Of a DNA stretch of 64,000 nt, positions 8,913 to 16,935 are shown piece after piece. A model generated the notes under the pieces. It was not told the origin of the DNA, did no database searches, and saw only the letters and a list, made by a program, of their open reading frames with translations. Positions within the stretch are counted from its first letter, which is position 1. Each line of letters begins with the position of its first letter. Source of the DNA: JACVRW01 sp963846505 (GTDB lineage: Bacteria > Actinomycetota > Thermoleophilia > Solirubrobacterales > Thermoleophilaceae); NCBI GenBank assembly GCA_963846505.1, contig CAWJWD010000001.1, forward strand, positions 558,001-622,000. The letters are read 5' to 3'. A program made the position numbers and the translations under genes.

Positions 8913-9776
8913 ATGACGCGGACCACCCGCACGTTGCTGGGACTGACCGTCGCCTGTGCGGCGGCGTTCGTCCTCGTGACCCTGAGCGCCTACGAGATCG
9001 CCGCCGGGCGCTGGCTGGACCGCGTCGCGATCGAGGGCTTCATGGCGATGCAGACCTCGTCGCTGTACGAGGCCACGCGCTGGGCCGTTCGGCTGGGCGA
9101 CCCGGTGCAGGTGGGGTTGATCGGGCTCGCCCTCGCGAGCGTGGCCGTCGCTCGTGGCCGCCCACGGGTGGCGCTCCTGATCGTGCTGCTGCTTGCGCTC
9201 ACGAGCGTCTCGAGTCAACTGCTCAAGGAACTGCTGGCCCATCCGCGCCTGCAACCCGTGATCGATGGTGGACACGTCGGCCTCGAGGCGCTCCCGAGCG
9301 GGCACGCGACGGCTGCGATGGCGCTCGCCCTGGCCGCCGTCGTCGCCGCGCCACGGCGTGCGCGGCCCGCCGCCGCGGTCGTCGGCGCCGCCCTCGCCCT
9401 CACCGTCGGCTTCTCGGTGGTGTCGCTGGGTTGGCACTTCCCGAGCGACGTGCTCGCCGGCTACCTGCTGGCGGCCGGCTGGGCGCTCCTGCTCGCCGCG
9501 GGTCTGCGCGAGCTCGACGCGCGCCGTCCGGCACGTCGTCGCCCCGCGGCGATCTTCAAGCACGCAGACGATGCGTCCGCGAACGGGCTCACCGTCGCGG
9601 CGGCAGGGCTCGCGCTCTCGGGCCTCGCGCTGGGCCTCGTCTTCGCCGTCACGCACGCGCCCGAGATCGCCGAGTTCGGACGCGACCGCACGGCGTCGGT
9701 CGCGGTCGTGGCCGGCATGGCGCTCGCGGCGGTTGCGCTTCCGGCCGGCATGGCGGCCGCACTGCGCCGCCCGTAG
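8913..9776 (+). CDS. PAP2-family membrane phosphatase
   Basis: A 287-aa protein with a hydrophobic N-terminal helix, a PAP2 core and two further C-terminal hydrophobic segments. The motifs KELLAHPR, LEALPSGHATAAMALA and GWHFPSDVLAGYLL correspond to the three PAP2 signature blocks (Arg, Ser-Gly-His and His). It probably dephosphorylates a lipid pyrophosphate such as undecaprenyl pyrophosphate at the membrane; the substrate is inferred from family only. Transcribed divergently from the M23 peptidase across a 144-bp gap. Confidence 0.85.
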   Translation: MTRTTRTLLGLTVACAAAFVLVTLSAYEIAAGRWLDRVAIEGFMAMQTSSLYEATRWAVRLGDPVQVGLIGLALASVAVARGRPRVALLIVLLLALTSVSSQLLKELLAHPRLQPVIDGGHVGLEALPSGHATAAMALALAAVVAAPRRARPAAAVVGAALALTVGFSVVSLGWHFPSDVLAGYLLAAGWALLLAAGLRELDARRPARRRPAAIFKHADDASANGLTVAAAGLALSGLALGLVFAVTHAPEIAEFGRDRTASVAVVAGMALAAVALPAGMAAALRRP

Positions 9777-9781
9777 CGCTC

Positions 9782-10608
9782 CTAGGGTTCGTCCGCCGTC
9801 GTCAGCGCCCGGTAGAGCGCGTTCGCGCTGCCGCCGGTCAGCTCGGCCACCACCCCCGCGGCCGCACGTGGCCGCGCACCGGCCTCGACGAGCCGGCGCA
9901 GGGCGTCGAGACCCGCAGGGTCGCCCGCCCCCACCTCGGCCGGCGACGGGGGACCGAGCACGAGCACGACCTCCCCCTTCGGCGGCGGCGTCGGCATAGC
10001 GCTCGGCCAACTCGGAGGCGCTGCCGCGCACGATCTCCTCGTGCGCCTTGGTCAGCTCGCGGCAGACGGCCACCTCGCGCTCTGGGTCGAGCTCGGCCAG
10101 CGAGCTTCAGCGTCGCCGGCACCCGCCGCGGAGACTCGAAGGCCACCAGCGTCCCGCCGTGCTCGGACAACAGCCGCTTCAGCTCTCCCTGCTTGCGTGG
10201 CAGGAAGCCGTGGAAGTGCCAGGCCTCGGCCGGCAGGCCCGAGGCCACCAGCGCGGTGATCGCTGCCGACGGCCCGGGCAGCACCTCGACCGGCACGCCC
10301 GCCGCGACGCAGGCGCGCACGAGCACGTAGCCGGGGTCGGACACGAGCGGCATGCCGGCATCGGAGACGAGCGCGACCGTCTCCCCCGCGCGCATGCGCT
10401 CGGCGAGCTCGGACGCGCGCGCCCGCTCGTTGTGCTCGTGGTAGGAGACCAGGCGCGCCTTGACGCCGTAGCGGTCGAGCAGCACCCGCGTGCGGCGGGT
10501 GTCCTCGCAGGCGACCACGTCGGCCTCGCGCAGCGCCGCCAGCACGCGCAGCGTGACGTCCTCGAGGTTGCCGATCGGCGTCGGGCAGACCACCAGCCGG
10601 CCGCTCAC
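9782..10608 (-). CDS. rsmI: 16S rRNA (cytidine1402-2'-O)-methyltransferase, frameshifted in this sequence
   Basis: Three reading frames together encode a complete RsmI of about 276 aa. N-terminal SGRLVVCPTPIGNLEDVTLR, then VVACEDTRRTRVLL, VALVSDAGMPLVSDPGY and PGPSAAITALVASGLP form the tetrapyrrole-methylase fold. After an indel near 10107 the frame becomes VAVCRELTKAHEEIVRGSA, and after another near 9990 it becomes KGEVVLVLGPP. The GTG start (10606-10608) overlaps the stop of the ROK gene (GTGA). Two single-base indels in an otherwise perfect gene point to sequence errors rather than decay. Confidence 0.88.
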
Positions 10609-11570
10609 ACGCTCCCCCGCTCGAGCGCCAGCAGCGCCGCGCCGAGCATGCCCGACTCGCCGCCGAAGTGGGCGGCGACGATCCGCACCCGCTCGCGCGG
10701 CCGGCGGCAGCGCGCGCTCGGCGACCACCGCGCGCGCCGGCTCGAGCAGCAGCTCGCCCGCGGCGACCGCGCCGCCGCCGATCACGATCACCTCGGGGTT
10801 GAGCGCGTTGACGACGCTCACCAGCCCGTAGCCGAGCCGACGCCCGACCTCGGCCAGCACCTCGCGCGCCGCCTCGTCGCCGTCGTGGGCAAGCTCGGTG
10901 ACGATCGCACCGTCGATCTCGCGCCCGCGCGGCCAGGCGCCGTCCGAGCGCCGAGTCGGGACGCAGCGCCGCCAGTCGCCGCACCGTCGCGCCCGATGCG
11001 GTTGCCGGCGGCGAGCACCTCGAGGCAGCCGCGGCCGGGGCAGGCGCCCGGGCAGCTCCTCGCCCTCGTAGTCGACGACGATGTGGCCGAGCTCGGCCGC
11101 CGAAGCCGTCGGCGCCGCGGTAGATGCGCCCGTCGAGCAGCAGGCCGCCGCCGATGCCCGTGCCGAGCGCGACCATCACCGCGTGGCGCGGTGCCGCGCG
11201 CCGCGCCGCGGCGGTGCTCGGCCAGCATCGCCACGTTGGAGTCGTTGTCGACGTACACGGGCAGGCCCGAGCCGCTCGCTCATCAGGTCGCGGAAGCGGC
11301 ACGTCCTCGAGCGGCAGGTGGTTCGACCAGACCGCACGACCCGTCTCCCACTCGACCAGCGCGGGGATGCCGAAGCCGACGGCCTCGACGTCCGGCGCCG
11401 CCGCGCGCACCTCCTCGACGGCCTCGGCGAAGATGTCGAGCGTCTCCTGGCGACTCTCGCCGCGCCAGGTGCGATGCACCCGGTGGTGGACGACGAGATC
11501 GCTCGTCCACGACCCCTCCGAGCAGCTTCGTGCCGCCGGCGTCGATCCCGATGACCCGCGTCGGCGGCAT
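10605..11570 (-). CDS. ROK-family glucokinase, multiply frameshifted in this sequence
   Basis: Fragments in all three frames assemble a ROK kinase that would phosphorylate glucose with ATP. They are MPPTRVIGIDAGGTKLLGGV (phosphate loop DxGGT), VEAVGFGIPALVEWETG, YVDNDSNVAMLAEH, VMVALGTGIGGGLLLDG, the ROK zinc segment CPGRGCLEVLAAG and LNPEVIVIGGG. The gene starts at the ATG at 11570 and ends LLALERGSV at 10605. At least eight indels are needed (for example near 11505, 11295, 11265). It is divergent from the LCP gene with only 23 bp between, and overlaps rsmI by 4 nt. Confidence 0.85.
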
Positions 11571-11593
11571 GGCCGGACGATATACAGAGGTGT

Positions 11594-12694
11594 GTGAACG
11601 ACCCGCGGTCAGGACGTGGCGAGGGGCCGCGGGGCTCCGACGAGCCGCGCCCGAGTACAAGGTCTACCGCTCGCGCCGCAAGCCGCTGGCGGGGACCGGC
11701 GACCTCGACTCGCTGCGCAAGCGGCTCTCGCGCCACAGCGAAGGGCGTCCGCGCGAGCCACGCGCAACCCGGCCGCATCACGCCCGGCCGGGTCGCCAAG
11801 TGGGTCGCGCTCGCGATCGCGGGTTGGCTGCTGCTGTCGCTCGTGCTGTTCATGGTCAGCGCCCAGCTCCAGGACGGCGTTCCCGACGACGCCGAGCAGG
11901 CGCTCGACGGCAGCGGCAACCTGCTCACCGGCAGCACGATCCTCGTGCTCGGCTCCGACGCCCGCGGCGGCGACTCGATCGACGAGAGCCAGGCCGGCCC
12001 CGCCCGCGCCGACTCGATCATGCTCGTCCACGCCGCCTTCGGCAGCGTGCGCAAGCTCTCGATCCCGCGCGACTCCTTCGCCGAGATCCCCGGCCACGAC
12101 GCGCAGAAGATCAACGCCGCGTACGCCTTCGGCGGACCGGCGCTGATGATCGAGACGGTCGAGGGCTTCATGGGCAACGGCGTCGAGATCAACCACCTGA
12201 TCGAGGTCGACTTCGAGGACTTCCCGGAGCTGATCGACGCGCTCGGCGGGATCGACGTCGACGTCGATCGGCGGGTCTGCTCGCCGCCGTTCGACAACTT
12301 CTGGAAGGGGCTCACGTTCCGCAAGGGCGAGCAGCACCTCGACGGCGAGCGGGCGCTCGGCTTCTCGCGCATCCGCAAGAACGACTGCGCGCCGAGCGAG
12401 ACCGACATCGACCGCGCCGCCCGCCAGCAGAAGGTGCTCGACGGCATCAAGGGCCAGGTCACCTCCCCGTCGACCTTCTTCCGGCTGCCGTGGGTCAGCT
12501 GGAAGGCGCCCCAGGCACTGCGCACAGACCTGCGCGGGCCCGGCCTGCTGGCGCTGTTCACCGACCTGGCCACCAGCGGGGCGTCGGACACCGAGGTGCT
12601 CGAGCCGTCCTGTCTGGGCTGCGGGCCCGGCGGCAGCCTCGTCGTCTCCGACGGCGCCAAGGCCGACGCGGCCCAGACGCTGCTCGACGGCTAG
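11594..12694 (+). CDS. LytR-CpsA-Psr (LCP) family cell-wall glycopolymer ligase
   Basis: The product is about 366 aa. A single transmembrane helix (about residues 70-90, WVALAIAGWLLLSLVLFMVS) is followed by an extracytoplasmic LCP domain with STILVLGSDARGG, ARADSIMLVH, LSIPRDSF and the GFSRIRKND arginine segment. LCP enzymes transfer lipid-linked glycopolymers such as teichoic acid or arabinogalactan onto peptidoglycan. The GTG start at 11594 gives an unconvincing N-terminus; a neighbouring frame encodes EYKVYRSRRKPLAG, typical of the cytoplasmic tail of these proteins, so two compensating indels probably lie between 11650 and 11770. Confidence 0.88.
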   Translation: MNDPRSGRGEGPRGSDEPRPSTRSTARAASRWRGPATSTRCASGSRATAKGVRASHAQPGRITPGRVAKWVALAIAGWLLLSLVLFMVSAQLQDGVPDDAEQALDGSGNLLTGSTILVLGSDARGGDSIDESQAGPARADSIMLVHAAFGSVRKLSIPRDSFAEIPGHDAQKINAAYAFGGPALMIETVEGFMGNGVEINHLIEVDFEDFPELIDALGGIDVDVDRRVCSPPFDNFWKGLTFRKGEQHLDGERALGFSRIRKNDCAPSETDIDRAARQQKVLDGIKGQVTSPSTFFRLPWVSWKAPQALRTDLRGPGLLALFTDLATSGASDTEVLEPSCLGCGPGGSLVVSDGAKADAAQTLLDG

Positions 12695-13022
12695 TCCGAC
12701 GAGGAGGACTTCGACGAGCTCGAGGCGGTCGAGCTCTTGGAGTCCGACGAGTCGGACTCTTCTTCGACGACGAGCCCGAGTCGGACTCGGACGAGGAGCC
12801 GGACTCGCCCTTCGAGCCGTCCGAGGAGTTGGAGGCGCCCCTCTTCTTCTTGCCGTAGTCGGTGTTGTAGAAGCCGGAGCCCTTGAAGTGCACCGCGACG
12901 GGGTGGAAGACGCGCTGCACGGGGGCGCCGCAGACGGTGCAGGCGGTGAGCGGATCGTCGCTCATGCGCTGCATCACCTCGAAGGTGTGGCCGCGCTCGC
13001 AGCGGTACTCGTAGATCGGCAT
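12691..13022 (-). CDS. FmdB-type zinc-ribbon protein with Ser/Asp/Lys-rich tail (one frameshift)
   Basis: The protein begins MPIYEYRCERGHTFEVMQRM at 13022. It continues with a second CxxC knuckle (CTVCGAPVQRV) and the conserved FKGSGFYNTDYGKK, the complete FmdB/CxxC_CxxC_SSSS zinc-ribbon domain. The tail is a run of Ser, Asp and Lys. The uninterrupted frame turns into Arg/Pro text after SSSKKS; inserting one base near 12765 restores a Ser-rich ending and a stop at 12691-12693. The stop overlaps the convergent LCP stop by 4 nt. A CIRCE-like inverted repeat overlaps the start codon. Function of the family is unknown, probably regulatory or nucleic-acid related. Confidence 0.85.
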
Positions 13023-13047
13023 GGCACTCTCAGTATAACAGTGCCAA
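13021..13047. promoter_or_regulatory. CIRCE-like HrcA operator overlapping -10 box and start of the FmdB gene
   Basis: The plus strand reads ATGGCACTC (13021-13029), a 9-nt spacer (13030-13038) and CAGTGCCAA (13039-13047). This is the geometry of CIRCE (TTAGCACTC-N9-GAGTGCTAA), matching 14 of 18 arm positions. The spacer on the minus strand carries TATACT, a good -10 box, about 13 nt before the FmdB ATG. HrcA binding here would block transcription; heat-shock control is inferred, not shown. Confidence 0.55.
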
Positions 13048-13059
13048 CGGCACCGGTTC

Positions 13060-13170
13060 CTAGCGCGGCGGCTCGGGCCGCTCCCGGTCCTCGAGCAGTG
13101 ATACGCGTGTGCAGTGCCAGACCAGCCACGTCGCGAGGTGACCGATCGGACGCAGTGCCGTACCGACCAT
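13060..13170 (-). CDS. Candidate 36-aa peptide, hydrophobic N-terminus
   Basis: An ATG at 13170 opens a 36-codon frame, MVGTALRPIGHLATWLVWHC, then TRVSLLEDRERPEPPR, ending at 13060-13062. It has a hydrophobic/aromatic first half and a charged tail and fills the gap between the divergently transcribed glyS and the FmdB gene, on the FmdB strand. No family recognised. It could be a small membrane-associated protein or chance; conservation of the frame in relatives would decide. Confidence 0.3.
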   Translation of the reverse strand: MVGTALRPIGHLATWLVWHCTRVSLLEDRERPEPPR

Positions 13171-13223
13171 GGCGCCACCCTACCCCACGGTCGGGACGCT
13201 CGCCGCTAGTAGTCTGCTCCGTC

Positions 13224-14600
13224 GTGTCCGAGGCCGTGACCATGGACAAGATCGTCGCTCTCTGCAAGCGGCGCGGCCTGATCTTCCCCGCCTCGGAGAT
13301 CTACGGCGGGATCGCGAACACCTACGACTACGGCCACTACGGCGTGCTGCTGAAGAACAACGTCGTCGGGCTGTGGTGGAAGGCGATGATCCAGGAGCGC
13401 GACGACGTCGTGGCGCTCGACTCGGCGATCATCCAGCACCCGCGCACCTGGGAGGCCTCGGGCCACCTGGCCGGCTTCACCGATCCGCTCGTGCAGTGCC
13501 TGGGCGAGTGCAAGCGGCGCTTCCGCGAGGACCATCTGCGCGAGGAGGCCGAGGCGCGCGGCGACGGATCCGGACACGCTCGTGTGCCCGGTCTGCGGCG
13601 GCGAGCTGAGCGAGCCGCGCCCGTTCAACCTGATGTTCGAGACGACGATCGGGCCGGTCAAGGAGGAGGGCTCGACGGTCTACCTGCGCCCCGAGACCGC
13701 GCAGGGCATCTTCCTCGACTTCAAGACGACGCTGCAGTACGCGCGCCGCAAGCCGCCGTTCGGGATCGCGCAGGTCGGCAAGTCGTTCCGCAACGAGATC
13801 ACGCCCGGCAACTTCATCTTCCGCACGCTCGAGTTCGAGCAGATGGAGATGGAGTTCTTCGTGCCGCCGGACGAGGCGGCAGCAGTGGCACGAGCACTGG
13901 ATGCAGGCGCGCATGGACTGGTACGTGCGGCTCGGCATCCGGCGCCGAGCGCCTGCGCCTGCGCGCCCACGGCGAGGAGGAGCTGTCGCACTACTCCTCG
14001 GCCACGAGCGACGTCGAGTACCTCTACCCGATCGGCTGGTCCGAGCTCGAGGGGATCGCCAACCGCGGCGACTTCGACCTGCGCCAGCACGCCGAGCACT
14101 CGGGCGAGAAGCTCGACTACGTCGACCCGGGCACCGGCGAGCGCTATCGTGCCGCACGTGATCGAGCCGGCCGCCGGCGTCGGGCGCACGGTGCTGGCGC
14201 TGCTGTGCGACGCCTACGACGAGGAGGAGGTCGAGGGCCGCCAGCGCACGCTGCTGCGCCTGCACCCGCAGGTCGCCCCGGTCAAGGTCGCCGTGCTGCC
14301 GCTGCGTCAACAAGGACGGCCAGCCGGAGAAGGCGCGCGCGCTCTACGAGGACCTGCGCCGGCGCATGCCGGCCGAGTTCGACACCGGCGGCTCGATCGG
14401 CAAGCGCTACCGCCGCCAGGACGAGATCGGCACGCCCTGGGGCGTCACCGTCGACCACCAGACGATGGAGGACGACACCGTCACCCTGCGCGACCGCGAC
14501 TCGCTCGAGCAGTCGCGGATCGCGATCGAGCGAGCTGGCGGACGAGCTGGAGCGCCGGCTCGCGGCCGCCTGGCGCAGCCCCAAGCCCTCCCCCGCCTGA
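13224..14600 (+). CDS. glyS: Glycyl-tRNA synthetase (alpha2 type), multiply frameshifted in this sequence
   Basis: A class II synthetase of the bacterial/eukaryal dimeric type. Starting from a GTG at 13224 (VSEAVTMDKIVALCKRRGLI), it shows SSEIYGGI-like ASEIYGGIANTYDYG, then across frames STVYLRPETAQGIFLDFK (motif 2 region), GKSFRNEITPGNFIFRTLEF, FEQMEMEFFVPP, SHYSSATSDVEYLYPIGWSE, VPHVIEPAAGVGRTVLALLC (motif 3) and the anticodon-binding KVAVLPL...YEDLRRRMP. Six or seven single-base insertions (near 13565, 13880, 13950, 14148, 14307, 14530) break the frame. For an essential enzyme this indicates sequence error. It converges with a coiled-coil gene through a shared terminator. Confidence 0.9.
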   Translation: MSEAVTMDKIVALCKRRGLIFPASEIYGGIANTYDYGHYGVLLKNNVVGLWWKAMIQERDDVVALDSAIIQHPRTWEASGHLAGFTDPLVQCLGECKRRFREDHLREEAEARGDGSGHARVPGLRRRAERAAPVQPDVRDDDRAGQGGGLDGLPAPRDRAGHLPRLQDDAAVRAPQAAVRDRAGRQVVPQRDHARQLHLPHARVRADGDGVLRAAGRGGSSGTSTGCRRAWTGTCGSASGAERLRLRAHGEEELSHYSSATSDVEYLYPIGWSELEGIANRGDFDLRQHAEHSGEKLDYVDPGTGERYRAARDRAGRRRRAHGAGAAVRRLRRGGGRGPPAHAAAPAPAGRPGQGRRAAAASTRTASRRRRARSTRTCAGACRPSSTPAARSASATAARTRSARPGASPSTTRRWRTTPSPCATATRSSSRGSRSSELADELERRLAAAWRSPKPSPA

Positions 14601-14618
14601 GCGTCCCGAGGCTCAGGC
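14595..14618. terminator. Bidirectional stem-loop overlapping both convergent stop codons
   Basis: GCCTGAG (14595-14601) pairs with CTCAGGC (14612-14618) around a 10-nt loop. It contains the stop codons of glyS (14598-14600) and of the convergent coiled-coil gene (14613-14615). No T-run follows, so the termination role is inferred from position. Confidence 0.5.
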
Positions 14619-14880
14619 GCCGCGCAGCGCGAGCGCGACGAATGCGCCTCCGAAGCTGACGATCATCGCCCCGCCGAACCGGTAGATCAGCGCTCGCATG
14701 GCCGCGAACTCCGCACGCACCTCGCCGAATCCCTGCGCGCATCTCAGTCCGCACATCGGCGAACTCGTCGCGCATCTCGGTCCGCAGATCGCGGATGTCG
14801 CGGTCGACCCGCTCGAAGCCGGCGTCCATGCGCCGGCTGAGGTCGTCGAGGCGCTCGTCTGTCCAGGCCATCCGCTCCAT
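14613..14880 (-). CDS. Small coiled-coil protein with C-terminal membrane anchor (one frameshift)
   Basis: From the ATG at 14880 the protein reads MERMAWTDERLDDLSRRMDA, then heptad-like GFERVDRDIRDLRTEMRDEF. After one indel near 14737 it continues GFGEVRAEFAAMRALIYRFG and ends in the hydrophobic GAMIVSFGGAFVALALRGA. This gives about 89 residues: an amphipathic coiled coil followed by a tail anchor. Similar small proteins are common in actinobacteria without assigned function. The frameshift belongs to the indel-rich region. Confidence 0.7.
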
Positions 14881-14989
14881 CCCGGACCACGATACTGGGG
14901 CGAATGACACGCTGGGGTTGCGAGTGCAACGGCTCTGCAAAACCGAGCCGGCACGGATCGGAGGCCGTCCGACGTACCCTGTCTGGCCG

Positions 14990-15849
14990 ATGCAGCCGCT
15001 GTTCGAGCACCGGCTGACGCTGGCCGGCTACGAGACCCGGGCCCTCGAGCTGGAGGGCGACGGGCCGCCGCTGCTGCTGCTGCACGGCTGGGCCGACAGC
15101 GCCGACACCTGGCGGCTCGTGCTCGACCAGCTCGCGCGGCTCGAACGGCGCGCGCTGGCGCTCGACCTGCCCGGCTTCGGCACCGCCGACCCGCTCGCCG
15201 CCCGAGCCGGTGCTGCCCCAGCTCGACCGCTTCGTCGACGCGGCGCTCGAGCAGCTCGACGGCGACGGTCGACGCGATCGTCGCCGGCAACTCGCTCGGC
15301 GGCTGCGCCGCGCTGCGCGCCGCGGAGCGCCACGACCTCGCCGGCATCGTGCCGGTGGCCCCCGCCGGCCTCGACATGGCCCGCTGGTTCGCGCTCGTCG
15401 AGCGCGACCCGGTGGTGCGCACGCTGCTCGCCTCGCCGCTGCCGGTGCCGGCCGCCGCGGTGCAGCCGCGGCGGTGGCCGAGGCCTACCGGCGGCTGGCG
15501 TTCCGCCACCCGGGCGCGATCGACCCGCGCGTCGTCGCCGCCTTCGCCGAGCCACCTCGGCACGCAAGGAGGCGGCCCGGCGCGTGCTCGACACCGGCAG
15601 GCGGCTGCTGCCCGAGCTGCGCGAGCCGTTCGAGCTCGAGCGCATCGACTGCCCGGTGCTGCTGGTCTGGGGCGAGCGCGACCTGCTCGTGTTCCAGACC
15701 GGCGCCGAGCGCGTGCTGGACGCCGCCGCCGAGCCGGCGCGGCTCGAGCTGATCGAGGACTGCGGCCACTGCCCGCAGATCGAATGCCCCGAGCGGCTGA
15801 CTGAGCTGCTCGTCGGACTTTCCCGGAGACACTGGCGCAGGCGGCGTGA
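14990..15849 (+). CDS. Alpha/beta-fold hydrolase, multiply frameshifted in this sequence
   Basis: From the ATG at 14990 (MQPLFEHRLTLAGYETRALE) the frame gives the oxyanion motif LLLLHGWADSADTWR and ALDLPGFGTADP. Other frames give the nucleophile elbow VAGNSLGGCAALRAAE, LDMARWFALVERDPVVRTLL, YRRLAFRHPGAIDPR and ELERIDCPVLLVWGERDLLV. The conserved Asp and the catalytic His (IEDCGHCPQIECPERL) follow, then FPETLAQAA and a stop at 15847-15849. The Ser-Asp-His triad is intact once about five indels are ignored. The substrate is unknown. The stop overlaps the GTG of the next hydrolase gene (GTGA), so the two are co-translated. Confidence 0.8.
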
Positions 15850-16935
15850 GGCTGCCGTCTGCCCGGACGCGCTGGTCGACTCCGCCTCCACCGCCTGGGA
15901 CCTGCTCCCGTCGTCGGCGGCGGCGTGGCCGACCTGCGCCCGCCAGCCCTCGGCGATCGTCGACATGGGCCCGCAGCGCACCGTGCACCGCTACCGCTCG
16001 CGCGCGAGGGCGCGACCCGCAAGCACGCGCCGGTGCTGCTGGTGCCGCCGCTGGCCGCGCCCGCGAGCTGCTTCGACCTGCGGCGCGGCTGCAGCCTGGT
16101 CGAGCACCTCACCGGCCGCGGCTATCCGACCTACGTCGTCGACTACGGGCCGATCGGCTTCGGCGACCGCCAGCTCGGGCTCGAGCACTGGGTCGAGGAC
16201 GTGCTGCCCGCCGCGATCCGCACGGTCTCCGCGGACGCCGGCGGCGCGCCGGTGCAGCCGGTCGGCTGGTGCCTGGGCGGGATCATGCTGCTGCTGGCGG
16301 CCGCCGCCGACCGCGACCTGCCGCTCGCCTCGATCTCGCTGATCGCGAGCCCGTTCGACTTCACCCAGCTGCGCCTGTTCGCGCCGATCCGCCAGCTCGC
16401 GCGGCTGACCGGCGGGGCGCTCGGCACCGCCCTCTACCGGGCGCTCGGCGGCGCGCCCGCGCCGCTGGTGTCGCTCGGCTTCCGGCTGACGTCGTGGGAC
16501 CGCTACCTCACGCGACCGCTGTTCCTCGCCGCGCAACCTCGACGACCGCGAGACGATCGCGCAGATGGAGGCCGTCGACGACTACATGGCGAACATGCTC
16601 GCCTACCCCGGCCGCACGTTCGGCCAGCTCTACCACGCCTTCTTCCGCGTCAACGACCTCGCCGACGGGCAGATCGCAGCTGACCGACCACACGATCGAC
16701 CTGCGCGACGTGCGCGAGCCGGTGCTGGCGATCGCCGGCAGCGGCGACGTGCTCGCCCCGCAGCCGGCGGTGCACCACGTCGGCGAGCTGCTGGAGAACG
16801 CCGCGTCGGTCCGGCTGGAGACGGTTCCGGGCGGCCACCTCGGCGCGCTCACGGGCATGTCCGCACGCGACACGACCTGGCCCCACCTGGACGACTTCCT
16901 GGCCGACCAACGACGTGCTCGCCGACGCCGCCTAG
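15846..16935 (+). CDS. PhaC-like alpha/beta hydrolase (polyhydroxyalkanoate synthase family), frameshifted
   Basis: The main frame (from about 16000) reads APVLLVPPLAAPASCFDLRR, GCSLVEHLTGRGYPTYVVDY and GWCLGGIMLLLAAA; the GxCxGG lipase-like box with Cys nucleophile is characteristic of PHA synthases. After an indel near 16530 it continues MEAVDDYMANMLAYPGRTFG, and after another near 16676 LTDHTIDLRDVREPVLAIAG and GSGDVLAPQ. The conserved His in VPGGHLGALTG follows, then a stop at 16933-16935. At about 360 aa it is closer to class III PhaC or PhaC-like hydrolases; true polymerase activity is unproven. The N-terminal 50 codons need several corrections. Confidence 0.75.

Noticed and set aside
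11593..12694. Interpretation of the LCP gene N-terminus (Arg/Ser/Thr-rich 60 residues) as a novel domain
   Set aside because: A neighbouring frame encodes the EYKVYRSRRKPLAG tail typical of the family, so the odd text is better explained by two compensating indels.
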